64,000 nucleotides of DNA from Pseudomonadales bacterium. GTDB taxonomy: Bacteria > Pseudomonadota > Gammaproteobacteria > Pseudomonadales > Azotimanducaceae. The stretch spans positions 1 through 64,000 of the forward strand of contig JAWKZN010000003.1 in the NCBI GenBank assembly GCA_041395945.1, given 5' to 3'. This document shows, piece after piece, positions 53,051 through 62,448 of this stretch (the stretch's first letter is position 1; the number at the start of each line of letters is the position of its first letter). Both the position numbers and the translations under genes were made by a program. The notes below the pieces were generated by a model. That model did not search any database. It saw only the letters and a list, made by a program, of their open reading frames with translations, and was not told where the DNA came from.

Positions 53051-54286
53051 ATGAAACTCAACGCCTACATCACCGGCGTCGGCATGACGCACTTCGGCAG
53101 ACACATGGACCTCGGTCTGAAGGCCATCGGCGGAGATGCCATCCGTCGGGCAATAGCGGACGCCGGCATATCGGACGACGCCATTGAGGCCGCTTACGTC
53201 GGCAATGCAGCGGCCGGTCTGATCACCGGTCAGGAGTGCATCCGTGGTCAGGTCGTGCTCCGCGGCGCTGGAATCGGCAGGATTCCGGTGATCAACGTCG
53301 AAAACGCCTGTGCGAGCGCATCCACCGCACTCAATCAGGCTGCCGCCATGGTCAGCGCAGGGCTGTATGACATTGTGCTCGCCGTGGGTGTGGAAAAGAT
53401 GTACTCCGAAGACAAGCGCCGGACCTTCAGCGCTTTCAGCGGCGCTGTGGATGTGGAAGCGCTGGCCGAAGTGATGGAAAACCTGAAAAAGAGCGCCCAG
53501 GCCGGCGGTGCCTCAGCGGCGAGCACCGGTGCCGGAGAGACCCGCTCGATGTTCATGGACATCTATGCTTCCGCCGCACGGGCTCACATGAAAGCCTACG
53601 GCACCACGGTGGAACAGTTCGCTGGTGTCTCGGCGAAAAATTCCCTGCATGGCAGCCTGAACGAACGCGCCCAGTTCCGTCAGGCGCTCTCGGTTGCCGA
53701 GGTGCTGGCGGAGCCGATGATCGCCGAGCCCCTGACCCGGCCGATGTGTTCGCCCATTGGCGACGGTGGGGCCGCCGTGATCGTGATGAGCGAAAAAAAG
53801 GTGAAGGAACTCGGTCTTGGCAGTCAGGCAGTACGGATTGTCGCCTCGTCTCTGCACTCGGGCTGGGATCGCAGCCCGGATTCGCCTGGACTCGCCGACT
53901 ACTGCATCCAGGAAGCGTATGACGAAGCTGGAATCGGACCCGACGATCTCAATGTGATCGAACTGCACGATGCTTCCGCACCCGCCGAGATCATGACCTA
54001 CGAGTCTCTGCAGCTCTGTGGGAAAGGCGAAGGGGGTCGTCTCATCGACGAGGGAACGACGCGGCTCGGTGGTCGCCTGCCGGTGAATACCTCCGGCGGA
54101 CTGCTGCGCAAAGGTCACCCGATCGGTGCCACGGGCATCGCCCAGATCGTCGAACTCACCGAACAGCTGCTCGGCCGCAGCGGCAGGCGCCAGGTCGATG
54201 GTGCCCGGGTGGGGCTCGCGCACAATGGTGGCGGCTCGATCGGCAACGACGCGGCGGCGCAGTGCGTCACCATACTGCGCCGGTAG
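53051..54286 (+). CDS. SCP-x-type thiolase / lipid-transfer protein
   Basis: The 411-residue protein starts at ATG 53051 with GGAGG just upstream. It carries the thiolase nucleophile in NVENACASASTAL (Cys about 88), the catalytic His region VIELHDASAPAEIM, and NTSGGLLRKGHPIGATGIAQIVELTEQLLG near the end. The SCP2/SCP-x thiolase group cleaves or condenses bulky 3-ketoacyl-CoA, such as sterol side chains. It sits between nitroreductase and acyl-CoA synthetase genes with short gaps. Confidence 0.9.
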   Translation: MKLNAYITGVGMTHFGRHMDLGLKAIGGDAIRRAIADAGISDDAIEAAYVGNAAAGLITGQECIRGQVVLRGAGIGRIPVINVENACASASTALNQAAAMVSAGLYDIVLAVGVEKMYSEDKRRTFSAFSGAVDVEALAEVMENLKKSAQAGGASAASTGAGETRSMFMDIYASAARAHMKAYGTTVEQFAGVSAKNSLHGSLNERAQFRQALSVAEVLAEPMIAEPLTRPMCSPIGDGGAAVIVMSEKKVKELGLGSQAVRIVASSLHSGWDRSPDSPGLADYCIQEAYDEAGIGPDDLNVIELHDASAPAEIMTYESLQLCGKGEGGRLIDEGTTRLGGRLPVNTSGGLLRKGHPIGATGIAQIVELTEQLLGRSGRRQVDGARVGLAHNGGGSIGNDAAAQCVTILRR

Positions 54287-54295
54287 GGAGGCGAG

Positions 54296-55903
54296 ATGCG
54301 GGAACGAAACCCTCTCATCCTGGCCGACTACGTTGCCGGCAAGGCGGAAAAAAAACCGGATCACCTGGTGGTTACCTTCGAAGGCGCCGGTGTGCGCGAG
54401 GACGAAACCCGCACCTACCAGCAGCTGTTCGACAACGGCAACCGGGTAGCTGCCGCTTTCATCGAGCGGGGCATGGCTCGTGGCGACCGCTTCGCGACGC
54501 TGATGCAGAACCATCCGGAGTTCATCGAGTGTCTGCTGGGGGCATCAATCAGCGGCTGTGTAGCGGTTCCCATCGATCCCCGTACCCGGGGTGACAAGCT
54601 CGCATACACCCTGAACAACTCGGAAGCCCGCGGTGTGGTGTGCGCCCTGTACAGCCTGCCACAGGTGATCGATGTCGCCCCTTCGGTACCGACCCTGGAG
54701 TGGGTGCTGGTGCTGGAAGATGCCGAGGGTGGCGGCCACGCCAGCCTCCAGGACCTGCCGATCGCCGAGTCCTTCGATTCGGTCTATTCAAGGCCGGCCA
54801 GAGTCGTCGACGTCCGCCTGCAATCGGCGGAGGACCCATTGCAGATCATCTATACCTCCGGCACCACGGGTGATCCGAAAGGCGTCGTCTTCGCCAACGT
54901 CCGCTTCGGCGGTGCAATGATGGGTGGAGCCATGTTTCAGTGGCAGCCCGGTGACAGCCCTTATACCGGTCTGTCACTGACCCACGGTAATGCCCAGCTG
55001 CTCACCCTGGCACCGGCGATGGGCATGGACCTTCCCGTGGTGATTTCCCGCAAATTCACCAAATCCCGCCTCTGGGACATCACCCGGAAATACAACTGCA
55101 CCATCTTCAATCTGCTCGGCGGCATGGCGACCGCCGTGTACAGCGAACCTGAGCGTCCGGACGATGGCGACAATCCGGTGCGGCTGGTGCTCTCCGCGGG
55201 CATGCCGCAGGCCATCTGGCGGAACTTCGAGAAGCGCTTCAATGTCCGCATATTCGAAATGTACGGCGCCATCGAAGGCGGCATGGCACTGAACCCACCG
55301 GGCGTCGGGCCGGTTGGCAGTTTTGGCAAAGCGCCACCCAATCTCGAGATCCGCATCGTCGATGAACAGGGCAGGACCTGTGCGCCGGGGGAACTCGGTG
55401 AACTGGTCAGCCGCCCGGCGGATGGCAGCGGTGTGCGCGTCGAATACTTCAGGAATCCTCAGGCATCTAAGCAGAAAACCGAGGGCGGCTGGCTGCACTC
55501 CGGTGATATCTGTCATCAGGACGAGGAAGGCTGGCTCTATTTCGATTTCCGGAAAGGCGGCGGCATCCGCCATAACGGTGACTTCATCAATCCCGGCTTC
55601 GTGGAAAAGGTACTGGCTGAGGATCCCCAGATCACGGATGTATTCGTCTACGGTGTCCCCGCAGCTTCCGGATCACCGGGTGAGCGGGATGTGGTCGCCG
55701 CGGTGGTTGCGGTGGATCCGGCCCGGTTCGACCCGCAGAAAGTGTTTGCACGCTGCCGGACCGAGCTGGAGGCGAACTTTGTGCCATCCTATCTCCAGGT
55801 GGTCGAAGAGATCCCGAAGACCGCGTCGGAGAAACCGCAGGAACGCTTCCTGCTGGAACGCTTTGCGGTCGATGCGGCAGGCGTCTACTCCCCCGGTCGC
55901 TGA
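54296..55903 (+). CDS. AMP-forming acyl-CoA synthetase
   Basis: This is a 535-residue ANL-family ligase with the P-loop LQIIYTSGTTGDPKGVVFA (about 181), the adenine motif FEMYGAIEGGMALNPPG, the hinge SGDICHQDEEGWLYFDFRKGGGIRHNGDFINPGFVEKVL and a C-terminal catalytic Lys in KTASEKPQERF. It activates a carboxylic acid to its CoA thioester for the neighbouring dehydrogenases and thiolase. It starts 9 bases after the thiolase stop; the next gene is 45 bases on. Confidence 0.92.
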   Translation: MRERNPLILADYVAGKAEKKPDHLVVTFEGAGVREDETRTYQQLFDNGNRVAAAFIERGMARGDRFATLMQNHPEFIECLLGASISGCVAVPIDPRTRGDKLAYTLNNSEARGVVCALYSLPQVIDVAPSVPTLEWVLVLEDAEGGGHASLQDLPIAESFDSVYSRPARVVDVRLQSAEDPLQIIYTSGTTGDPKGVVFANVRFGGAMMGGAMFQWQPGDSPYTGLSLTHGNAQLLTLAPAMGMDLPVVISRKFTKSRLWDITRKYNCTIFNLLGGMATAVYSEPERPDDGDNPVRLVLSAGMPQAIWRNFEKRFNVRIFEMYGAIEGGMALNPPGVGPVGSFGKAPPNLEIRIVDEQGRTCAPGELGELVSRPADGSGVRVEYFRNPQASKQKTEGGWLHSGDICHQDEEGWLYFDFRKGGGIRHNGDFINPGFVEKVLAEDPQITDVFVYGVPAASGSPGERDVVAAVVAVDPARFDPQKVFARCRTELEANFVPSYLQVVEEIPKTASEKPQERFLLERFAVDAAGVYSPGR

Positions 55904-55948
55904 TCGTGGCTGTCCGCTGACGGGCAGGACCGGCCAGACAAGGAGCGG

Positions 55949-57616
55949 ATGACGATGGGCACAGACCAGCAGACACACGAAATATTCAACCAGGCGCCCG
56001 ATCTGGCAGGCACCAACCTGTTCAGCACCGATCACACGCTGCAGAGGATCGTTGCACACTACGACGGAGCCTGGGGAAACGACGCGCTCACCGATTACGG
56101 CAGGCTGGCTGGCGGCGAACTGGCAGAGCAGGGCCATCTTGCGAATCGGCATACCCCGGAACTGCGCACCCACGATCGCTACGGGCGGCGGATCGACGTC
56201 GTCGAATTCCACCCCGCCTACCACCACCTGATGCGCACGGCGATTGCCGGGGGTGTGCATGCGCTGCCCTGGTCTACACCCCGCCCGGGCGCGCATGTCG
56301 TCCGCGCCGCACTGGAACTGCTGCACAACCAGGCGGATTCCGGCACCGATTGCCCGCTCACCATGACCTTCGCGTCTATCCCGGCGCTGCGCGGTAATCC
56401 GGAGCTGGCCGCGCTCTGGGAACCCGGCATCCTGTCGCATCACTACGATGGCCGGAACCTGCCCTACACCGAAAAGCGCGGCCTGACACTGGGCATGGGC
56501 ATGACCGAAAAGCAGGGCGGCACCGATGTCCGGGCAAACACCAGCCGCGCGACGCTTCTCAATGAGCACATCGCGGGTGGTGAGTGCGCCGAGCTCACCG
56601 GCCACAAATGGTTCTGCTCGGCGCCCATGTCAGACGGGTTTCTCACCCTCGCAAAACTCAATGGCCAGTTGAGCTGCTTCCTGATGCCGCGCTGGCGGCC
56701 TGATGGCAGCCGCAACAACCTCTACCTGCAGCGCCTGAAAGACAAGCTGGGTAATCGCTCCAATGCCTCCAGTGAACTCGAGTTCCGTGACGCTTTTGCC
56801 TGGCTGATCGGAGAACCGGGACGCGGGGTTGCCGCAATCATTCCGATGGTGGCGCTGACCCGGTTCAACTGCATGGTGGGGTCCACAGCGATCATGCGGC
56901 AGGCCGTGCAGCAGGTGATCAATCACATCCGGCATCGCTCGGTGAGTGGAAAAAAGCTCATCGACCAGCCGCTCATGCGCAACGTCGCCGCCGATCTGGT
57001 CCTCGAAACCGAAGCCGCACTCTGGTTGACTTTCCGGGTGGCGCGCGCCCTCGATCATCGTGAGTCGGATCCCGCAGAGGATCTGTTTGTCCGCCTGGTG
57101 ACCGCACTGGGCAAGTACTGGATCTGCAAACGCGCACCACAACACATCAACGAAGCCCAGGAATGTCTCGGCGGTCTGGGTTATGTCGAAGAGTATGTGC
57201 TACCGCGTCTGTACCGTGAAGCACCGGTAAACTCGATCTGGGAAGGCAGCGGCAACGTGCAGTGCCTGGATGTGCTGCGGGCACTGCAGCGTTCACCGGA
57301 ATCCGTCGACGTTCTGCTGCAGGAAATCGAAGGCTCGACGGGAGCACACCGGGTCTTTGATCAGGCCGTGCAGGGGCTCAGAGCACAGATAACGGCTGCA
57401 GCGGGCGATGAGTCTATGGCCCGGATCGTCGTGGAACGCATGGCGATCCTTCTGCAGGCGGCACTGCTGTTGCGCCATACGAACGAAGCTGTCAGCGCTG
57501 CATTCGTCACATCCCGCCTGCAACCCACCACCCTGGCATATGGGGGGATCACCGATGCAGCGGCGATCGCCGTTCTGCTGCAGACGATCGAGCCCGCTGA
57601 CCGGACCCGGCTCTGA
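55949..57616 (+). CDS. AidB-like acyl-CoA dehydrogenase
   Basis: From ATG 55949 after AAGGAG, 555 residues. AidB-type signatures are YTEKRGLTLGMGMTEKQGGTDVRANTSRAT (about 180) and QECLGGLGYVEEYVLPRLYREAPVNSIWEGSGNVQCLDVLRAL (about 400), including the catalytic Glu in WEGSGN. AidB itself binds DNA and is linked to alkylation response, but many relatives are catabolic; the neighbours favour catabolism. It is the last gene before a 313-base gap. Confidence 0.88.
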   Translation: MTMGTDQQTHEIFNQAPDLAGTNLFSTDHTLQRIVAHYDGAWGNDALTDYGRLAGGELAEQGHLANRHTPELRTHDRYGRRIDVVEFHPAYHHLMRTAIAGGVHALPWSTPRPGAHVVRAALELLHNQADSGTDCPLTMTFASIPALRGNPELAALWEPGILSHHYDGRNLPYTEKRGLTLGMGMTEKQGGTDVRANTSRATLLNEHIAGGECAELTGHKWFCSAPMSDGFLTLAKLNGQLSCFLMPRWRPDGSRNNLYLQRLKDKLGNRSNASSELEFRDAFAWLIGEPGRGVAAIIPMVALTRFNCMVGSTAIMRQAVQQVINHIRHRSVSGKKLIDQPLMRNVAADLVLETEAALWLTFRVARALDHRESDPAEDLFVRLVTALGKYWICKRAPQHINEAQECLGGLGYVEEYVLPRLYREAPVNSIWEGSGNVQCLDVLRALQRSPESVDVLLQEIEGSTGAHRVFDQAVQGLRAQITAAAGDESMARIVVERMAILLQAALLLRHTNEAVSAAFVTSRLQPTTLAYGGITDAAAIAVLLQTIEPADRTRL

Positions 57617-57929
57617 ACCGACCCGGTTTACGCCGGCAACCCGGAAAATGTCTGCGCTCTGCTTGATGGATATCAACTTCCCATCAATCTCCTCATGGCC
57701 AGGATATCGGCGTATCTGCGGCCGACTTATCATGCTGCGATGCCGACACCGATGATCATCGAGCCCAGCATTCGCGGCCCTGTCTGCGTGGCCGGCCTCG
57801 CGTACTCATACATCGGGCCCGGACCTGAGCGTGCCATGCAGCACTCAACAGCCGTGTCGGAATCCACGTATGTACATCCGCTGATGTCACCGACCAAATG
57901 TTCCCAGGTTTGCGAGGGAGGGCTGAGCT
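57617..57929. other. Promoter-bearing gap before the molybdoenzyme operon
   Basis: No gene is supported. It holds the FNR-type box at 57663-57676. A longer inverted repeat TTGATGG/CCATCAA overlaps this box (57663-57687). No clear -10/-35 pair was assigned. Confidence 0.6.
57663..57676. promoter_or_regulatory. Perfect FNR/ANR-type box
   Basis: TTGATGGATATCAA matches the consensus TTGATnnnnATCAA at all fixed positions. It lies 254 bases before the alpha-subunit GTG. FNR/ANR activators switch genes on when oxygen is low, which suits an anaerobic molybdenum hydroxylase. The distance implies a long leader or a start site well upstream of the gene. Confidence 0.6.
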
Positions 57930-60884
57930 GTGTCCAGAAGTCATGAGCGCGGTGAATTCGAGCAGGTGGCCGATGCAACACTGACCCGGCGTCATTTTCT
58001 TCGGGCATCCGGTATTGCTGCAGCTGGCAGCACGCTTCCCCTGTTTCATCTGCAATACCGCCCCGCGCAGGCCGATGCGCCGACCAGGCGTCTCGGGGCC
58101 TGGCAGGAACTCTACGAACAGCGCTGGACCTGGGACAGCGTCGCCAAGGGTACCCATGGCTGGGTCAACTGCCGCAGCGCCTGCAACTGGGATCTGTATG
58201 TAAAAGACGGTGTTGTCGTCCGCGAGGAACAGACAGCCAATTACGAGGCGTCTGAACCCGGTGTGCCCGATTTCAATCCCCGGGGCTGTCAGAAGGGCGC
58301 CTGCTACACCGAAGTGATGTATGGACCGACCCGTCTGACCGTGCCGCTGAAGCGGGTCGCAGAACGGGGTGCCGGCCAGTGGCAGCGCATCAGCTGGGAT
58401 CAGGCACTGTCCGAGATCGCTGAAAAACTGGTCGATGTCTCCGAGCAGTATGGTGGCGAGACCATCATCCACGACCTCGGGCCGCACTTCGATCTCGGTG
58501 CCACTAACGCCTCCCGTAACCGGTTCTTCGGCATGATGGGCGCCGCCCTGCCCGACGACTGGGCCGAGATCGGTGATCTGAACATGGGGGCCACACTGAC
58601 CTTCGGCATGCCGCACATCGGCGGCTCGAGCGATGAGTGGTTCCTCTCGGACTATCTCGTGGTCTGGATGATGAACCCGTCGGTCACCCAGATTCCGGAC
58701 GCCCACTTCCTCTTCGAAGCCCAGTACAACGGCAGTCAGCTGGTGGTGATAGACCCGGTCTACAGCGCCACGTCGATCCATGCCGATCTCTGGGTGCCCC
58801 TGGCCCCGGGCACGGATGCCGCGCTCGGACTCGCCACTGCACGGCACATCTGGCGTTCGGGACGCATGGATGTCGAATACGTGCGGGAACAGACCGATTT
58901 TCCCGTGCTCGTGCGCATGGATACAGGACGCTTTCTGCGGGACTCGGATCTGAAAAAAGGCGGGGACGAAGGCCTGCTCTACTACTGGGATCCCCGGGTC
59001 GAAAAGCCGGTGCCGGTGCCGGGCTGCGAAGCGGATTCCACTTCGAAACTGACGCTGCCGGAAGGGCTGGTACCACCCATCGAAGGACGTTTTCCGGTGC
59101 GCCTGAAGGATGGCAGCGAAGTCACGGTGGTGACCGTTGGATCGCTGATCAAAGAACACCTGGAGCCCTGGACCTTCGAGCAGGCCGCCAGGGTCACCGG
59201 GCTGCATGTCGACATGATCGAACGCTTTGCCGAGGGTTTCGCGAACGCGAAGCGGCCGATGGTGCTGTCGAGCTGGGGATCGAACCGCTATTTCCATTCG
59301 GACCACATGAACCGCAGCAAGATTCTCTGCCTGACGCTGAAGGGCGCAATCGGTCGGCGTGGCGCGGGCTACCACTCGACCGGCTGGATCGGCATCGACG
59401 GGTTCGGCGAGGTCGCGGGAGACTCGGGCCAGGGCGCCTGGGCAAAATTCAAATCGATGGCAAGTCTGTTCGGCGACAGCTACGTATTCGGCATGATCGT
59501 GGATCGGATCGTCGGCCGGAAATCCGAGGGTCAGGTACAGCATGCGCTCGCCAGGCACGTCACCAGCGGGCCGGACAGCTGCCTGACCAACTCCGCCAGC
59601 CAGAACTACTTTCATCAGGGCATCGCCGATGACCTGGCGCGGGAAACGGATCCTCTCTATCCGCGGACCATGGCCGCCTACACCAGCGAGTCTCTGCAGA
59701 AAGACTGGATGCCGGTGCGACCTGCGCCGGAGAACCGGCCGCGCGCCTGGATCACCGGCGGCAGCAACGTACTGCGCCGCTCCAACCTGCCCCAGCGGAT
59801 GCTCGAACATCTCTGGCCCGGTCTCGAACTGGTGGTGGACATCAACCAGAAATTCACCTTCACCGGCCTGCATGCCGACTATCTGCTGCCGGCGGCCGGG
59901 TACTACGAAAAACCCGGTATCAAGTACTCGGTGGCCTACGTGCCCTACCTGCACTACTGCGACCAGGCGGTGAAGCCGGTGGGTGAATCCAAGGACGAAT
60001 GGGAGATTTTCTCGCTGCTGTCACGCAAGGTGCAGGAGATTGCCCGGGCCCGCAAACTGGGTCCCCTGCCTGGCTGCGGCAGTCGCCAGGTCGATCTCAC
60101 CACCATTGCCGATCGCTTTTCCTTCGATGGCGAGTACGGACCGGAGGATGTGGAGAAGGTCAACACCCTGATTCTGGAGCGCTCGCCTTCCGCCGGCGGC
60201 GTTTCAATCGAGCAGTTGAAGCGCGATGGCATCGTCAAGTACGCCAATGTCGGCAACATGGGCATACAGGAGAACCTGTTCAATTCCGAGTGGCAGGGTG
60301 AAGGCGTGCTCACCGCGCTGACAGACTTCACCGAACGCAAGTGGAGCTGGCCCACACTCACCGGGCGCCAGCAGTTCTACATCGATCACCCCTGGTTCAT
60401 CGAAGCCGGCGAAACTCTGCCGACCCATTTCCCCAGTCCAACAGCGGGCGGCGATCATCCCTTCCAGCTCGTCTCCTGCCATGCGCGCTGGAGCATCCAC
60501 AGTGTCTGGCGCGACACACCCATGATGCTGCGCCTGCAGCGCGGCGAGCCGGTGATCTATCTGAACCCTGGCGATATGCGCGATCTCGGTGCGCAGGATG
60601 GTGAGTGGGTGCAGCTTGAAAACGACTACGGCGCCATGCGCATGCGCGCCAAAGTGTCGACCATGGTCCGGCCCAGGGTCGCCTACTATTTCCACGCCTG
60701 GGAACCACACCAGTTCCCGGATCACAAGAGCTACAAATTCCTGATTCCGGGCCTCATGAAGCCGCTGCACTTCGCCGGTGGTGAAGGTCAGGTCGGCTGG
60801 ATGTTCGGCCACTTCGAGCCCGGCACCCACGTGCAGGACACCCGGGTCAAAGTCACCGCACTCGGCCGGGAGATACCGTCATGA
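57930..60884 (+). CDS. Molybdopterin oxidoreductase alpha subunit, ethylbenzene/steroid-C25 dehydrogenase class
   Basis: A 984-residue catalytic subunit opens at GTG 57930, with GGGAGG upstream. It starts with a Tat signal (TRRHFLRASGIAAAGS, RR at 20-21). The Fe-S site has H76, C81, C85 and C120 in THGWVNCRSACNW and PRGCQKGACY. The type II Mo ligand is probably D216 in EIGDLNMG. Type II DMSO reductases of this group oxidise hydrocarbons or steroid side chains with water, or reduce chlorate or selenate; the CoA-pathway neighbours favour hydroxylation. The His-to-Cys spacing is one longer than in NarG. The stop overlaps the beta gene by 4 bases. Confidence 0.9.
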   Translation: MSRSHERGEFEQVADATLTRRHFLRASGIAAAGSTLPLFHLQYRPAQADAPTRRLGAWQELYEQRWTWDSVAKGTHGWVNCRSACNWDLYVKDGVVVREEQTANYEASEPGVPDFNPRGCQKGACYTEVMYGPTRLTVPLKRVAERGAGQWQRISWDQALSEIAEKLVDVSEQYGGETIIHDLGPHFDLGATNASRNRFFGMMGAALPDDWAEIGDLNMGATLTFGMPHIGGSSDEWFLSDYLVVWMMNPSVTQIPDAHFLFEAQYNGSQLVVIDPVYSATSIHADLWVPLAPGTDAALGLATARHIWRSGRMDVEYVREQTDFPVLVRMDTGRFLRDSDLKKGGDEGLLYYWDPRVEKPVPVPGCEADSTSKLTLPEGLVPPIEGRFPVRLKDGSEVTVVTVGSLIKEHLEPWTFEQAARVTGLHVDMIERFAEGFANAKRPMVLSSWGSNRYFHSDHMNRSKILCLTLKGAIGRRGAGYHSTGWIGIDGFGEVAGDSGQGAWAKFKSMASLFGDSYVFGMIVDRIVGRKSEGQVQHALARHVTSGPDSCLTNSASQNYFHQGIADDLARETDPLYPRTMAAYTSESLQKDWMPVRPAPENRPRAWITGGSNVLRRSNLPQRMLEHLWPGLELVVDINQKFTFTGLHADYLLPAAGYYEKPGIKYSVAYVPYLHYCDQAVKPVGESKDEWEIFSLLSRKVQEIARARKLGPLPGCGSRQVDLTTIADRFSFDGEYGPEDVEKVNTLILERSPSAGGVSIEQLKRDGIVKYANVGNMGIQENLFNSEWQGEGVLTALTDFTERKWSWPTLTGRQQFYIDHPWFIEAGETLPTHFPSPTAGGDHPFQLVSCHARWSIHSVWRDTPMMLRLQRGEPVIYLNPGDMRDLGAQDGEWVQLENDYGAMRMRAKVSTMVRPRVAYYFHAWEPHQFPDHKSYKFLIPGLMKPLHFAGGEGQVGWMFGHFEPGTHVQDTRVKVTALGREIPS

Positions 60885-61906
60885 ATACCTCGACCCGCCA
60901 GCCACCACCACAACGTCAGCTTGCCATGGTGCTGGACCTGAACAAGTGTCTCGGTTGTCACACCTGCACCATCGCCTGCAAGAAGATGTGGAACCGGGAC
61001 AGCGGCACCGACTACGCCTACTGGAACAACGTCGAATCCCTGCCCGGCAAGGGGTATCCGAAGCACTGGCCCGAACACGGCGGCCGAACTGCCGGCGGCG
61101 AAGTGCGCCGGGGCACGCTGGATGGACTCGACGAGGGCTACGGGCGCGCCTGGTCTTTCAATCACGACGATGTCATCGCGACCGACGGCAAGAACAACCC
61201 CGGCTGGATAAAACCCGAGGGAGACCCGAACTGGGGGCCGAACTGGGACGAGGACGAAGGTACCGGCGCCTACCCCGAAGACAATCACTATTTCTACCTG
61301 CCGCGTCTGTGCAATCACTGCACGCATCCGGCCTGCCTCGACGCCTGCCCGCGCGGTGCCATCTACAAGCGCGACGAAGACGGTATCGTCCTGGTGAATC
61401 AGGACCGCTGCCACGGCTACCGTTTCTGCGTGGAAGCCTGTCCCTACAAGAAGGTTTTCTTCGATCCGCTGCGCAGCGTTTCCACCAAGTGCATCTTCTG
61501 CTTTCCGCGCATCGAAAAAGGTGTGGCGCCGGCCTGTGCCCGCCAGTGTCCGGGACGGCTGCGATTCGTCGGCTACCTCGACGACCCGGAGGGACCGATC
61601 TGGAAACTCGTCCACAAATGGAAGGTGGCGCTGCCGTTGCATCCCGAGTTCGGACTCGAGCCCAACGTTTTCTATGTACCGCCAATGAGCCCTCCGCGCC
61701 TCGACGACGAAGGCCGTCCCACAGACGAGCCGCGCATACCCCTGGACTATCTGGTCAGCCTGTTCGGCAGCGGAACACAGGCTGCGCTCGAAACCCTGGT
61801 AAGTGAGCGCACCCGGCGCCGGAGCGGCGAGTCGAGTGAACTGATGGACCTGCTGATCGCCTACGACTGGCATGAGAACTTCAGGCTGGGAGTGCCGGCA
61901 GCATGA
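60881..61906 (+). CDS. Iron-sulfur beta subunit (EbdB/NarH-like)
   Basis: The 341-residue protein has four Cys clusters: CLGCHTCTIACK (about 25), CNHCTHPACLDACP (about 147), CHGYRFCVEACPYKK (about 180) and CIFCFPRIEKGVAPACARQCPGR (about 207). In the third, Tyr replaces the second Cys, the NarH/EbdB pattern of a [3Fe-4S] centre. It passes electrons from the Mo subunit to the heme subunit. No signal peptide is present, so export by piggyback on the alpha Tat signal is expected. Start overlaps the alpha stop. Confidence 0.93.
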   Translation: MNTSTRQPPPQRQLAMVLDLNKCLGCHTCTIACKKMWNRDSGTDYAYWNNVESLPGKGYPKHWPEHGGRTAGGEVRRGTLDGLDEGYGRAWSFNHDDVIATDGKNNPGWIKPEGDPNWGPNWDEDEGTGAYPEDNHYFYLPRLCNHCTHPACLDACPRGAIYKRDEDGIVLVNQDRCHGYRFCVEACPYKKVFFDPLRSVSTKCIFCFPRIEKGVAPACARQCPGRLRFVGYLDDPEGPIWKLVHKWKVALPLHPEFGLEPNVFYVPPMSPPRLDDEGRPTDEPRIPLDYLVSLFGSGTQAALETLVSERTRRRSGESSELMDLLIAYDWHENFRLGVPAA

Positions 61907-62448
61907 AGCAGCGTATCAATCTGATTGCGGCCCCCCCCGCCATCCAGCCGGGTGGCTACATCCGCCAGGCCTACGCGGATCACATCCAGCCACAAACCCG
62001 GCTGCTGGATGTGAGCGTCGAATCCCGCGGCGCGGGCTGGGAGATATTTCTGTCCTGGTCCTGCGTGGAAGCCGTGAGCAAAACGGCCAGCGACGTCAAT
62101 CTGTTCTGCGATGCCGCAGCGCTGCTGGCACCTGCAACGGTCGACGCACCGCTGATGACCATGGGCAGTGACGCAGCCGGTGTGGACGGCTGGCTGTGGG
62201 CGGCGGATCGCGAGGGCTGTCTGCGTATTCAGGCCATGGGACTCGGCACGGTGGAGCGGACTCCGCCGCCACCCGATGTCCGGGTGAGTGCGGCCTGGAT
62301 CGATCAGCGCTGGGGTGTGAAATTCGAGCTGCCGGACTGGGCCTCCTTAAGTCAGCGGAGACAGATCGGCTTCGCGGTATGGCAGGGGGCTTCGGCAGAG
62401 CGTGCCGGCTTGAAATCCGTGTCGCCAGCCTGGATACCGATTCCGTGA
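61903..62448 (+). CDS. Heme b-binding gamma subunit (EbdC-like)
   Basis: The 181-residue product has the EB_dh domain: ADHIQPQTRLLDVSVESRGAGWEIFLSWSC, a Met in LMTMGSDAAG, and the closing FAVWQGASAERAGLKSVSPAWIPIP. In EbdC the heme is held by a Met and a Lys; here the Met in TMGSD and the Lys in LKSVS are candidates. There is no signal peptide, fitting co-export. Start overlaps the beta stop, and its stop overlaps the chaperone GTG (62445). Confidence 0.88.
   Translation: MKQRINLIAAPPAIQPGGYIRQAYADHIQPQTRLLDVSVESRGAGWEIFLSWSCVEAVSKTASDVNLFCDAAALLAPATVDAPLMTMGSDAAGVDGWLWAADREGCLRIQAMGLGTVERTPPPPDVRVSAAWIDQRWGVKFELPDWASLSQRRQIGFAVWQGASAERAGLKSVSPAWIPIP

Noticed and set aside
57756..59954. Long open frame on the minus strand (732 codons)
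   Set aside because: It is antisense to the molybdoenzyme alpha subunit gene, whose motifs are unmistakable, and its own product resembles no protein. GC-rich DNA often leaves such frames open.
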